DNA from: Craterostigma plantagineum
Lineage: Eukaryota; Streptophyta; Magnoliopsida; Lamiales; Linderniaceae
DNA: 64,000 bases
Assembly (NCBI GenBank): GCA_027422505.1
Contig: JAPQWV010000499.1
Location: 310,001 to 374,000 of the forward strand
Reading direction: 5' to 3'
The notes beneath the pieces are model-generated. The model was not told where the DNA came from, ran no database searches, and saw nothing but the letters and a program-made list of their open reading frames with translations. Both the position numbers and the translations under genes were made by a program. Of the stretch, positions 1 through 11,491 are shown piece after piece; position 1 is the stretch's first letter, and each line of letters begins with the position of its first letter.

Positions 1-1528
1 CATTGTTCATCACCAACATGAAATACTTCGTTCTCGCAACTCACTTTCAATCCAAGAGAATTACTTAAATACGGGGATAAAAAACATAATTCGAATCCCC
101 AAATAGCTAACTTACGGAAAGAAAATACCTTATTTGGAGCAGGAAATACAAACAGATCGTAGCGTGATATCTATTCCTAAATTGGTAGCTTTCCATCAAA
201 CATCACACATATTAGTTTCATTGTTCATCACCAACAAGCAAAATATTTCTTTCTCGCAACTCACTTTCAATCCAAGAGAAGTACTTAAATTTTGGCATGA
301 AATACCTAAATCGAGTTCTCAAATACCTAATTAAGGGAGGAAAATACCTTATTTGGAGCAGAAAATACAAACAGACCGTAGCCTGACATCAATGACTAAA
401 TAGATAGCTTTTCAACAAACATAACACATATTAGTTTCATTGTTCATCACCATCATGCAAAATACTTCTTTCTCGCAACTCACTTTCAACCCAAGGGAAG
501 TACTTAAATTTTGGGATAAAATACCTAAATCGAGTCCCCAAATACCTAACTTACGGACGAAAATACCTTATTTGGAGCAGAAATTACAAACAGATCGTAG
601 CGTGACATCTATGATTTAATTGGTAGCTTTTCATCAAACATCACACATATTAGTTTCATTGTTCATCACCAACATGCAAAATACTTCTTTCACGCAACTC
701 ACTTTCAAGAGAAGTACATAAATTTTGGGATAAAGTACCTAAACCGTGTCTTCAAATACCTCATTTAGGGAGAAAAATACCTTATTGGGAGCCGAAAATA
801 CTAACAGATCGTAGCGTGTCATCTATGACTAAACTGGTAGCTTCTCATCAAACATCACACATATTAGTTTCATTGTTCATCACCAACATGCAAAATACTT
901 CTCGCAACTCACTTTCAAGGCAAGAGAAGTACTTAAATTTTGGGATAAAGTACTTAAATCGAGTCCGCAAATACCTAACTTACGGAAGAAAATACCTTAT
1001 TTGGAGCAGAAAATACAAACAGATCGTAGCGTGACATCTATGACTAAATTGGTAGTTTTTCATAAAACATCACACATATTAGTTTTATTGTTCATCACCG
1101 ACATGCAAAATAATTATTTCCCGCAACTCACTTTCAAGGCAAGAGAAGTACTTAAATACGGGGATAAAAAACCTAATTCGAATCCCCAAATAGCTAACTT
1201 ACGGAAAGAAAATACCTTATTTGGAGCAGAAAATACAAACGGATCGTAGCGTGTTATCTATTACTAAATTGGTAGCTTTCCATCAAACATCACACATATT
1301 AGTTTCATTGTTCATCACCAACAAGCAAAATATTTCTTTCTCGGAACTCACTTTCAATCCAAGAGAAGTACTTAAATTTTGGCATGAAATACCTAAATCG
1401 AGTTCTCAATACCTAATTAAGGGAGGAAAATACCTTATTTGGAGCAGAAAATACAAACAGACCGTAGCCTGACATCTATGATTTAATTGGTAGCTTTTCA
1501 TCAAACATCACACATATTAGTTTCATTG
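1..1528 (+). repeat. 219-bp satellite array, left block (cut by window start)
   Basis: Head-to-tail monomers of about 219 bp. Recurrent landmarks are TTGGTAGCTTTTCATCAAAC, CACACATATTAGTTTCATTG, CTCGCAACTCACTTTCAA and CCTTATTTGGAGCAGAAAAT. Window base 1 matches base 8710, so the block belongs to the same 2.8-kb higher-order unit seen again at 8.7 and 11.5 kb. Bases of about 608-1476 are repeated in 1477-7377 once the two LINEs are removed, a tandem duplication of about 868 bp or four monomers. The block ends where a LINE interrupts a monomer after TTTCATTG. Confidence 0.95.
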
Positions 1529-1677
1529 TTTTTTTGGAATGGGCTCCGTGTATATATATAAGAAAAAAATAGGGTAATGTACAGATGAGTAAGGATGTAA
1601 TCCTCACATGCAAACCAGCAACAGACTGCCGGCATCCACCACTAATACAAATGAAGAACTCAACAATAATCAAGGAA

Positions 1678-4600
1678 CTACCAAGCTACACGCCACAGTC
1701 GCCGTATAGCAGCCCTTTGGAGTTCGAATTTTGATGAAGTCCCAATAAGACGCATGCAAACCATGTCAATAACCGCCCCAACTAGTCTTTCCGGAGTGGT
1801 GATAGCCCCTTCCTTCCAGCGCTTGTTGCGTGCGTGCCAGATATGATAGACCAATGATGCGAGTACATGGCGGTAGGCGACCTGTAAGAGATGCTGCCCT
1901 CCCCAACGCGTTGCAGCCCACTGTAGACCCTGCCTCCAGTCCCGATATGGCCATGCCCATCTGATCTTCCTCCTCAACAGCCGGGCACAATTGCGAGAGA
2001 AGCCGCAGTCAAAAAACAGATGCTGAACTGTCTCAAAATGTAGTGCATCACAGAGGACGCAGGCGGGAGTCCCAGCTCGCTGTGCTACCCAAGGCTTATC
2101 TCTGGTCGATAGACGATCTCGAATGGCTAACCACAAGATGACCTCATGACGAGGGACCTTTAGGGGGCCCCCGAACAGGCGCGCCCAAGAGACAGTAGGC
2201 CGTCGTATTCGCAGCGCGTCCCTAATTAATCGTGCTGTGGGTCTGCCCTCTGGCGCCTCCTTCCAAGAAATCACATCCCGCCTAGTAGGATGAATTGGCG
2301 GAAGGTGCTGGCTAAACTCCAGATACTCAACCGTTGACCTCCCGGGCCAATTCCAGCCTTGGCCATCAATGACGCAGCTCAGACGTGAACCCACCGGCAG
2401 CCCCATTGCTAGTGGGCCTCGAGGGTAGCGGGCCAACAATGGAACACCCCGTAACCATGGATCCTCCCATAATAATAATGATGTACCATCCCCAATCGTA
2501 AAGTCAAGAAAAGGCAGAATTACCGACCTCAGCTGCAACAGCTTCCTCCAGCTCCACGCAGTATTAGCCGAAATGGGAGTGGTCCAAAGGGATCTCGCAT
2601 GCAGCCGTGTGCTGTACAACCAGTCCACCCAAATCGAGTCATCGGGCCGAGTAATCACCCTCCATAAGACCTGAAGCAGAAGGGCCCTGTTATCCATAGT
2701 GATCGACCGTAGGCCCAAGCCACCCTCTCGCACCGGCAAACAGACATCGTCCCATGCAACCTTGGCCGTGGCACCGCCCCATAGAAACCGGCGAAATCTA
2801 GATTCCAAAGCGCGTATAATACCCTTGGGTAGCAAGAAAACCCCCGACCAGTAGACGTGTAGGGCCTGAAGGACCGACTTAATCAACTGCACCCTTCCAG
2901 CATATGACAACGACTGGTTCAGCCAAGATCCGATTCGTGTATCCACTCGCTGCAGCAGTGGTGCGCAGTCGGCTATCGTAAGGCGAGAGGCAATAAGCGG
3001 GATTCCCAGATATCGTACAGGTAATCGACCTTCGCGGAATCCCATCAAGGTCAATAACTGCCCCTTGAGGATATCGGCCCTACGTGAAATATACATCTCG
3101 CTCTTATCAGGGTTCGGATGTAACCCAGACAGCTGAGCGAACGACATCAACGCCTCCTTCAGGACCCGTACTGATACAGGATCAGCCTGGCAGAAAAGAA
3201 GCAGATCGTCCGCAAAGACTAGCATAGGAAGGCCTATGGATTCGCAACGCCAGTGATAGCGAAACCGCGGTTCCGCCTGTATAGATCGCGCAATAATTCC
3301 GTGGAGCACCTCCATGACTAGAGTAAAGAGATAAGGTGAGATGGGATCACCTTGGCGAATACCTCTCTTGCCAGCAAAGTATCCCGCCGGGCGCCCGTTG
3401 ATGTTGATAGAAAAGTTGGTGGTCGTCATGCAGCTCCGTATCCACTCAATATACCTTGGGTGGAACCCCATCGCCTGAAGAGTCGCCAGTAAGAAACTCC
3501 ATTCCACCTTGTCATAGGCCTTGGCAAGATCCACTTTTAGCATAGCTCGCGAAGGCCGTCCTTTGCTCATATACCCAAGGCAAAGCTCCTGTGCCAGTAG
3601 TATATTATCACTGATGCGCCTTCCAGGTATAAACGCCGTCTGTGAAGCGTGGACCAGCCCTCTCAGCACTGGCTTCAGACGATTGGCCAACACCTTGGAA
3701 ATAATCTTGTACAAGACGTTACAGCACGAAATGGGTCGAAAGTCTGTCGCTCGGCGTGGGGAATCCCGCTTAGGTATGAGTGTAATAAGCGTACTGTTAA
3801 GCCCCTTGAGTAAACATCCGGTGTTGAAGAAGTCTTGTGTAGCACATATAACATCAGGGCCAACAATCTCCCAAGCTGATTTGAAGAAGGCAGCCGTAAA
3901 TCCATCAGGCCCAGGTGCTTTCTCATCCCCCATAGAGAATAGTGCATGCCTCACCTCATCGCCATCCACTGGCCGTATCATATCGGCCGACGCAGCTGGG
4001 GAAAGCGTGCGTGAAATGGCCCCTTGTATCTCAGCCCGTGAAACGGGAATCATGCGCGCGGATTGGCCAAGCAAGGCCTTGTAAAACCCTAACAACTCCC
4101 CTTCCACTTCATCCGGCGTCTCTAAGGGTACGCCACTGTTGTTTTCCAACGAAACAATGCGATTCATCGCGCGCCGTACCGCCACCTTCCTAAAGAAGTA
4201 GGACGAGCATTGATCACCGTCTTTGAGCCACGCAAGCTTCGCTCGTTGGGACAGCGCCGTGTGTTCAACTTCAACAGCCCTAGCGTAGAGGAAACGACAA
4301 TGCCGTTCTAGGTCATGGAATAGTACCTCAAATGGATATCGAGCTGCAAAATCCTGAGCAATTCCCAAGAAACCAAAGGCCTCAGCCACATTAGCAGCTA
4401 AGTCCCCTTTAGCACGTCTCATCTGTTTGAAAATCGGCTTCAGTAATTTCAACCGCTGAATCAACACGTACATGGGGAACCCCGTCAACGGAATGCTCCA
4501 GACCCGCCGAACATGACCCAAGAATTCCGGCTCCTTGATAAGAAAATTCTCAAAGCGAAAAGACGTACCCCGTGGCCCAGGCCGCACCTCCCCCAAAGAT

Positions 4601-5283
4601 AGCGGTGAGTGATCAGATGTAGCAGGCATATCACAACGAAAGCAGACATCCTGATACCGTGCAAACCACTGTGGATTGCCAAGCATGCGGTCTAACTTCC
4701 TCCATATGCCCGCGAGGCCCCTCTGTTGGTTGTACCACGTGAACTCTTGCCCCATGGACGGAAGCGAAGTAAGGTCAGCACTGAGAAGGCATGCCTGAAA
4801 GTCCAACATATCACGCACTTGAGGAGCACCCCCTCGTCCCTCGCCCGCATGCAAGATAGTGTTGAAGTCCCCCGTGACCAACCATGCGTCCTCAACACGT
4901 AGAGCAGAGAACTGGATCAACTCCTCCCATAATGTTTTACGATCCTCCCGGCGAGACTGCCCGTAAACAAACGAGATGAAAGAGTGTTCCGACGTGCCAA
5001 CCCGTTCCACCCGACAATGGAGAGCTTGACTGGACTTCGCCATAATAGTCACACGAAGCCATGCGGGATCCCATCCCACCCAAATGCGGTTCCCCGGGCC
5101 ATCCTCATAGTCGAAAAACCAGGCCCAACGCGGCCGAAGACCATCTGAAATGCGTGCTGCATTAGACTCAGCCACCCTCGTCTCAATCAGTCCAACTAAG
5201 CACAATCCCCCTCGCGCAATCCATTCCCCCACCGCCCTCCTGTGGTCTTGTCTATTAAGACCACGCACATTCCATGAACCCAC
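1678..5283 (-). CDS. LINE ORF2 protein: endonuclease, reverse transcriptase, zinc-binding domain
   Basis: This 1,201-codon frame encodes the enzyme that nicks target DNA and primes reverse transcription from the nick. The N-terminus is an APE-like endonuclease, with SWN at 3-5, E34, GDFN at 138-141 and SDH at 223-225. A central reverse transcriptase follows (about 490-770), with LIPK, the D585 motif (VDLAKAYDKVEW), GIRQGDPISP and the catalytic FADD at 690-693. The C-terminal zinc-binding domain has C1075, C1078, H1088 and C1093, and the protein ends RLWRVAW. All expected catalytic residues are present and no stop or frameshift breaks the frame. The first codon is GTG and the frame stays open upstream, with no in-frame ATG close by, so the true start is uncertain; translation may follow that of ORF1, which stops at 5289 in another frame. 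Expression is not shown. Confidence 0.92.
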   Translation of the reverse strand: MGSWNVRGLNRQDHRRAVGEWIARGGLCLVGLIETRVAESNAARISDGLRPRWAWFFDYEDGPGNRIWVGWDPAWLRVTIMAKSSQALHCRVERVGTSEHSFISFVYGQSRREDRKTLWEELIQFSALRVEDAWLVTGDFNTILHAGEGRGGAPQVRDMLDFQACLLSADLTSLPSMGQEFTWYNQQRGLAGIWRKLDRMLGNPQWFARYQDVCFRCDMPATSDHSPLSLGEVRPGPRGTSFRFENFLIKEPEFLGHVRRVWSIPLTGFPMYVLIQRLKLLKPIFKQMRRAKGDLAANVAEAFGFLGIAQDFAARYPFEVLFHDLERHCRFLYARAVEVEHTALSQRAKLAWLKDGDQCSSYFFRKVAVRRAMNRIVSLENNSGVPLETPDEVEGELLGFYKALLGQSARMIPVSRAEIQGAISRTLSPAASADMIRPVDGDEVRHALFSMGDEKAPGPDGFTAAFFKSAWEIVGPDVICATQDFFNTGCLLKGLNSTLITLIPKRDSPRRATDFRPISCCNVLYKIISKVLANRLKPVLRGLVHASQTAFIPGRRISDNILLAQELCLGYMSKGRPSRAMLKVDLAKAYDKVEWSFLLATLQAMGFHPRYIEWIRSCMTTTNFSININGRPAGYFAGKRGIRQGDPISPYLFTLVMEVLHGIIARSIQAEPRFRYHWRCESIGLPMLVFADDLLLFCQADPVSVRVLKEALMSFAQLSGLHPNPDKSEMYISRRADILKGQLLTLMGFREGRLPVRYLGIPLIASRLTIADCAPLLQRVDTRIGSWLNQSLSYAGRVQLIKSVLQALHVYWSGVFLLPKGIIRALESRFRRFLWGGATAKVAWDDVCLPVREGGLGLRSITMDNRALLLQVLWRVITRPDDSIWVDWLYSTRLHARSLWTTPISANTAWSWRKLLQLRSVILPFLDFTIGDGTSLLLWEDPWLRGVPLLARYPRGPLAMGLPVGSRLSCVIDGQGWNWPGRSTVEYLEFSQHLPPIHPTRRDVISWKEAPEGRPTARLIRDALRIRRPTVSWARLFGGPLKVPRHEVILWLAIRDRLSTRDKPWVAQRAGTPACVLCDALHFETVQHLFFDCGFSRNCARLLRRKIRWAWPYRDWRQGLQWAATRWGGQHLLQVAYRHVLASLVYHIWHARNKRWKEGAITTPERLVGAVIDMVCMRLIGTSSKFELQRAAIRRLWRVAW

Positions 5284-5288
5284 CGGTA

Positions 5289-5573
5289 TTATGAATGAGC
5301 CCCATTTCGGGCTGCATGTGCTTTAGGGCCCGTAGTCAATGTAGCAAAGGAATCAGTATCATCATCCCGCAATCCTTGTAGCACCGAAAAGAAGTTGCTA
5401 TCAGATTTGTGAGTGGCGTCAGCCTCCGTGGCTGGACGTGGGCTGCCTGGGGCGGAAGAGCCTAGTGGCTGTATACGAGACGGCGATCCCGTCCTTGACG
5501 GCACTATGCGAGGAGGCGAGCCAGTCCTAGGCGCCGCCGCACTCAGCTCAACCCTTACCGCCTTACCATGGGC
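5289..5573 (-). pseudogene. LINE ORF1 C-terminal remnant
   Basis: About 94 codons directly upstream of ORF2 on the minus strand, ending in TAA at 5289-5291, in a frame different from ORF2. The peptide is rich in Pro, Ser, Arg and Gly (repeated TGSP and SRTGSP motifs) and has no zinc knuckle or RNA-binding fold that I can recognise. Plant L1 elements carry a nucleic-acid-binding ORF1 in this position, so position rather than motif supports the call. The open frame continues to 5603, but its first residues come from antisense satellite. The ORF1 start is therefore lost and this is a truncated remnant, not a functional gene. Confidence 0.7.
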
Positions 5574-5826
5574 ACCGACATGCAAAATACTTCTTTCACG
5601 CAACTCACTTTCAAGAGAAGTACATAAATTTTGGGATAAAGTACCTAAACCGTGTCTTCAAATACCTCATTTAGGGAGAAAAATACCTTATTGGGAGCCG
5701 AAAATACTAACAGATCGTAGCGTGTCATCTATGACTAAACTGGTAGCTTCTCATCAAACATCACACATATTAGTTTCATTGTTCATCACCAACATGCAAA
5801 ATACTTCTCGCAACTCACTTTCAAGG
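5574..5826 (+). repeat. Satellite fragment between the two LINEs
   Basis: A little over one monomer of the 219-bp satellite. It continues the monomer interrupted at 1528, carrying the CTTCTTTCACGC and CCGTGTCTTC variants also seen at 672-750 and 9383-9460. It runs to the left copy of the target-site duplication of the second LINE. Confidence 0.93.
5813..5826 (+). repeat. Left target-site duplication of the plus-strand LINE
   Basis: ACTCACTTTCAAGG, part of the satellite monomer. It is repeated at 6812-6825 directly after the poly(A) tract, as expected for target-primed reverse transcription. The first A is ambiguous with the tail. Confidence 0.9.
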
Positions 5827-6675
5827 GACGTCCTTCGTTCCTTCATATCTTATCAGGTGGGAGACGGGCGCTCCATATGGCTATGGAAGGACCCTTGGCT
5901 ACTGATGACCTCGCTGATGGAAAGATATCCAAGGGGGCCGATGGTGATGGGACTGCCGCATGACTCACGCCTCAGTGAGGTTATTACGTCGGATGGTTGG
6001 TCTTGGCCAGCTACGACGTCATCCGAGTTTTTGGAGTTTGGCCCTCTTTTACCACAGGTGGATCCGTCGCAGTCTGATCGTGTTCGCTGGATAGGGAACC
6101 CTGATGGACGTTTCTCTTCGAGGGCGGTTCGTGAGGCCACTCGACCGCGGCGGGACAGAGTCATTTGGGCTTCTCTCTTCGGAGGCTGTCTACGTATCCC
6201 ACGCCATGAGTTCATTCTCTGGCTTGCTATACGAGGCCGTCTATCCGTTCGTAGCTTACCATGGGTGGCTCAGCGCGCAGGAACGGATGCCTGCCTCCTC
6301 TGTGATACTGGGAGTCGGGAGACGATCTCTCACCTATTCTTTTCTTGCCCCTTTTCGTTGCGATGCCGACGAATACTTAGGGACAGGATAAGGTGGCGGA
6401 TACCATATATTGAGTGGGACAGGAGCATTCACTGGGCTGCCCTGAAGTGGAGAAGCCGACATCTAGTTCATATTGCTTATCGACATGTCCTTGCATCGAT
6501 TGTCTATCACATCTGGCAGGAGCGGAACAGGCGATGGAGGGAGCACATCCGTTCTACCCCAGCCCATGTCGTGGCCACGGCCCTCGGTATTCTTGGTGCC
6601 CGGCTTGGGACTATAGGCGAGAAGCATGCTCTTCAGCAGGCTGCTATTCGGCGACTATGGAGAGTGGCATGGTAG
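5827..6675 (+). pseudogene. Truncated LINE ORF2 (C-terminal zinc-binding domain)
   Basis: Open C-terminal fragment of 282 codons, starting at DVLRSFISYQVGDG and ending at TAG (6673-6675) after RLWRVAW. It corresponds to about residues 920-1201 of the complete ORF2 at 1678-5283. It includes the zinc-binding pattern CLLC followed by a His in SHLFF and a Cys in SCPFS. Endonuclease and reverse transcriptase are absent, so it cannot mobilise itself. The frame stays open upstream through satellite and antisense LINE sequence back to 5413, but that extension is accidental. No start codon of its own is evident. Confidence 0.88.
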
Positions 6676-6811
6676 ATAGTTATGTTTGACATATGGTTTG
6701 TTCACCAGTAGCCTGTTACTGGTTGCATGTGTTGAGTTATACTCGCACCCATTCTGTATACATTCACCCATATATATATAAAACTGGGACCTATTCCAAA
6801 AAAAAAAAAAA
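5827..6811 (+). mobile_element. 5'-truncated L1-type LINE fragment with poly(A) tail
   Basis: A 985-bp LINE 3' fragment inserted in satellite sequence, bounded by the 14-bp duplication. It holds the last 282 codons of ORF2, a 3' UTR of about 120 bp with a TATATATATA tract, and an A tract (6798-6812). Its 3' end (CCTATTCC before the A tract) resembles the end of the minus-strand LINE (CCCATTCC before its A tract), and both ORF2 frames end RLWRVAW, so they are related. It lies in the opposite orientation, only about 250 bp of satellite away. Confidence 0.92.
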
Positions 6812-6825
6812 ACTCACTTTCAAGG
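6812..6825 (+). repeat. Right target-site duplication of the plus-strand LINE
   Basis: ACTCACTTTCAAGG immediately after the A tract, identical to 5813-5826. The satellite monomer resumes here. Confidence 0.9.
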
Positions 6826-8686
6826 CAAGAGAAGTACTTAAATTTTGGGATAAAGTACTTAAATCGAGTCCGCAAATACCTAACTTACGGAAGAAAATAC
6901 CTTATTTGGAGCAGAAAATACAAACAGATCGTAGCGTGACATCTATGACTAAATTGGTAGTTTTTCATAAAACATCACACATATTAGTTTTATTGTTCAT
7001 CACCGACATGCAAAATAATTATTTCCCGCAACTCACTTTCAAGGCAAGAGAAGTACTTAAATACGGGGATAAAAAACCTAATTCGAATCCCCAAATAGCT
7101 AACTTACGGAAAGAAAATACCTTATTTGGAGCAGAAAATACAAACGGATCGTAGCGTGTTATCTATTACTAAATTGGTAGCTTTCCATCAAACATCACAC
7201 ATATTAGTTTCATTGTTCATCACCAACAAGCAAAATATTTCTTTCTCGGAACTCACTTTCAATCCAAGAGAAGTACTTAAATTTTGGCATGAAATACCTA
7301 AATCGAGTTCTCAATACCTAATTAAGGGAGGAAAATACCTTATTTGGAGCAGAAAATACAAACAGACCGTAGCCTGACATCAATGACTAAATAGATAGCT
7401 TTTCAACAAACATAACACATATTAGTTTCATTGTTCATCACCATCATGCAAAATACTTCTTTCTCGCAACTCACTTTCAACCCAAGAGAAGTACTTAAAT
7501 TTTGGGATAAAATACCTAAATCGAGTCCCCAAATACCTAACTTACGGACGAAAATACCTTATTTGGAGCAGAAAATACAAACAGATCGTAGCATGACATC
7601 TATGATTTAATTGGTAGCTTTTCATCAAACATCACACATATTAGTTTCATTGTTCATCACCAACATGCAAAATACTTCTTTCTCGCAACTCACTTTCAAG
7701 AGAAGTACTTAAATTTGGTATTAAATACCTAAATCGAGTCCTCAATCACCTAATTTACGGATGAAAATAACTTATTTGGAGCAGAAAATACAAACAGATC
7801 GTAGCGTGACATCTATGACTAAATTGGTAGTTTTTCATCAAACATCACACATATTAGTTTCATTTTCATCACCAACATGCAAAATACTTCTTTCTCGCAA
7901 CTCTATTTCAATTCAAGGGAAGTACTTAAATTTTGGGATAAAATATCTAAATCGAATCTTCAAATACCTAATTTAGGGAGGGCAATACCTTGTTAGGAGC
8001 AGAAAAATACAAACAGATCGTAGCGTGACATGTATGACTAAATTGGTAGCTTTTCATCAAACATCACAAATATTAGTTTCATTGCTCATCACCAACATGC
8101 AAAATACTTCTTTCTCGCAACTCACATTCAATCCAAGAGAAGTACATAAATTTTGGGATAAAGTACCTTAACCGTGTCTTCAAATACCTCATTTAGGGAG
8201 AAAATACCTTATTGGGAGCCGAAAATACTAACAGATCGTAGCGTGTCATCTATGACTAAACTGGTAGCTTCTCACCAAACATCACACATATTAGTTTCAT
8301 TGTTCATCACCAACATGCAAAATACTTCTCGCAACTCACTTTCAAGGCAAGAGAAGTACTTAAATTTTGGGATAAAATACTTAAATCGAGTCCGCAAATA
8401 CCTAACTTACGGAAGAAAATACCTTATTTGGAGCAGAAAATACAAACAGATCGTAGCGTGACATCTATGACTAAATTGGTAGTTTTTCATAAAACATCAC
8501 ACATATTAGTTTCATTGTTCATCACCGACATGCAAAATACTTCTTTCTCGCAACTCACTTTCAAGGCAAGAGAAGTACTTAATATTTGGTATAAAATACC
8601 TAACTCGAGTCCTGGAATACCTAATTTAGGGAGGAAAATACCTTATTTGGAGCAGAAAATGCAAACAGACCGTTGGTAGCTTTTCA

Positions 8687-11491
8687 TCAAACATCACACA
8701 TATTAGTTTCATTGTTCATCACCAACATGAAATACTTCGTTCTCGCAACTCACTTTCAATCCAAGAGAATTACTTAAATACGGGGATAAAAAACATAATT
8801 CGAATCCCCAAATAGCTAACTTACGGAAAGAAAATACCTTATTTGGAGCAGGAAATACAAACAGATCGTAGCGTGATATCTATTCCTAAATTGGTAGCTT
8901 TCCATCAAACATCACACATATTAGTTTCATTGTTCATCACCAACAAGCAAAATATTTCTTTCTCGCAACTCACTTTCAATCCAAGAGAAGTACTTAAATT
9001 TTGGCATGAAATACCTAAATCGAGTTCTCAAATACCTAATTAAGGGAGGAAAATACCTTATTTGGAGCAGAAAATACAAACAGACCGTAGCCTGACATCA
9101 ATGACTAAATAGATAGCTTTTCAACAAACATAACACATATTAGTTTCATTGTTCATCACCATCATGCAAAATACTTCTTTCTCGCAACTCACTTTCAACC
9201 CAAGGGAAGTACTTAAATTTTGGGATAAAATACCTAATTCGAGTCCCCAAATACCTAACTTACGGACGAAAATACCTTATTTGGAGCAGAAATTACAAAC
9301 AGATCGTAGCCTGACATCTATGATTTAATTGGTAGCTTTTCATCAAACATCACACATATTAGTTTCATTGTTCATCACCAACATGCAAAATACTTCTTTC
9401 ACGCAACTCACTTTCAAGAGAAGTACATAAATTTTGGGATAAAGTACCTAAACCGTGTCTTCAAATACCTCATTTAGGGAGAAAAATACCTTATTGGGAG
9501 CCGAAAATACTAACAGATCGTAGCGTGTCATCTATGACTAAACTGGTAGCTTCTCATCAAACATCACACATATTAGTTTCATTGTTCATCACCAACATGC
9601 AAAATACTTCTCGCAACTCACTTTCAAGGCAAGAGAAGTACTTAAATTTTGGGATAAAGTACTTAAATCGAGTCCGCAAATACCTAACTTACGGAAGAAA
9701 ATACCTTATTTGGAGCAGAAAATACAAACAGATCGTAGCGTGACATCTATGACTAAATTGGTAGTTTTTCATAAAACATCACACATATTAGTTTTATTGT
9801 TCATCACCGACATGCAAAATAATTATTTCCCGCAACTCACTTTCAAGGCAAGAGAAGTACTTAAATACGGGATAAAAAACCTAATTCGAATCCCCAAATA
9901 GCTAACTTACGGAAAGAAAATACCTTATTTGGAGCAGAAAATACAAACGGATCGTAGCGTGTTATCTATTACTAAATTGGTAGCTTTCCATCAAACATCA
10001 CACATATTAGTTTCATTGTTCATCACCAACAAGCAAAATATTTCTTTCTCGGAACTCACTTTCAATCCAAGAGAAGTACTTAAATTTTGGCATGAAATAC
10101 CTAAATCGAGTTCTCAATACCTAATTAAGGGAGGAAAATACCTTATTTGGAGCAGAAAATACAAACAGACCGTAGCCTGACATCAATGACTAAATAGATA
10201 GCTTTTCAACAAACATAACACATATTAGTTTCATTGTTCATCACCATCATGCAAAATACTTCTTTCTCGCAACTCACTTTCAACCCAAGAGAAGTACTTA
10301 AATTTTGGGATAAAATACCTAAATCGAGTCCCCAAATACCTAACTTACGGACGAAAATACCTTATTTGGAGCAGAAAATACAAACAGATCGTAGCATGAC
10401 ATCTATGATTTAATTGGTAGCTTTTCATCAAACATCACACATATTAGTTTCATTGTTCATCACCAACATGCAAAATACTTCTTTCTCGCAACTCACTTTC
10501 AAGAGAAGTACTTAAATTTTGGTATTAAATACCTAAATCGAGTCCTCAATCACCTAATTTACGGATGAAAATAACTTATTTGGAGCAGAAAATACAAACA
10601 GATCGTAGCGTGACATCTATGACTAAATTGGTAGTTTTTCATCAAACATCACACATATTAGTTTCATTTTTCATCACCAACATGCAAAATACTTCTTTCT
10701 CGCAACTCTATTTCAATTCAAGGGAAGTACTTAAATTTTGGGATAAAATATCTAAATCGAATCTTCAAATACCTAATTTAGGGAGGGCAATACCTTGTTA
10801 GGAGCAGAAAATACAAACAGATCGTAGCGTGACATGTATGACTAAATTGGTAGCTTTTCATCAAACATCACAAATATTAGTTTCATTGCTCATCACCAAC
10901 ATGCAAAATACTTCTTTCTCGCAACTCACATTCAATCCAAGAGAAGTACATAAATTTTGGGATAAAGTACCTTAACCGTGTCTTCAAATACCTCATTTAG
11001 GGAGAAAAATACCTTATTGGGAGCCGAAAATACTAACAGATCGTAGCGTGTCATCTATGACTAAACTGGTAGCTTCTCACCAAACATCACACATATTAGT
11101 TTCATTGTTCATCACCAACATGCAAAATACTTCTCGCAACTCACTTTCAAGGCAAGAGAAGTACTTAAATTTTGGGATAAAATACTTAAATCGAGTCCGC
11201 AAATACCTAACTTACGGAAGAAAATACCTTATTTGGAGCAGAAAATACAAACAGATCGTAGCGTGACATCTATGACTAAATTGGTAGTTTTTCATAAAAC
11301 ATCACACATATTAGTTTCATTGTTCATCACCGACATGCAAAATACTTCTTTCTCGCAACTCACTTTCAAGGCAAGAGAAGTACTTAATATTTGGTATAAA
11401 ATACCTAACTCGAGTCCTGGAATACCTAATTTAGGGAGGAAAATACCTTATTTGGAGCAGAAAATGCAAACAGACCGTTGGTAGCTTTTCA
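8687..11491 (+). repeat. Higher-order repeat A, period about 2.80 kb (best copy)
   Basis: About 13 monomers. Identical landmarks recur with an offset of 2,803-2,805 bp: 8843/11647, 7126/9929 and 8428/11233. The previous copy runs from before the window start to about 8686 and contains both LINEs plus an extra four-monomer duplication. The next copy (about 11492-12830) lacks roughly six monomers, so markers at 10589 and 11048 reappear only about 1.5 kb later. Confidence 0.85.

Larger units (their letters stand above)
1529..5573 (-). mobile_element. L1-type LINE, 5'-truncated, nearly complete ORF2
   Basis: A non-LTR retrotransposon on the minus strand. Its 3' end is the poly(A) tail, seen on the plus strand as seven T at 1529-1535, preceded by a 3' UTR of about 140 bp with a TATATATA tract. 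It carries a complete ORF2 and only the C-terminal end of ORF1, so it is truncated inside ORF1. The satellite monomer resumes at CACCGACATGC. The flanks fit a single monomer that lost about 3 bp (CAT), and no target-site duplication is visible. The right boundary is uncertain by a few bases because CACC could belong to either side. The unbroken ORF2 suggests a fairly young insertion. Confidence 0.9.

Noticed and set aside
3521..4084. 187-codon plus-strand frame inside the LINE
   Set aside because: Exact shadow of the reverse transcriptase part of ORF2, which has all its motifs on the minus strand.
5413..5826. Upstream part of the 420-codon frame ending at 6675
   Set aside because: It reads antisense through the ORF1 remnant and then satellite. 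Only 5827-6675 is LINE coding sequence.
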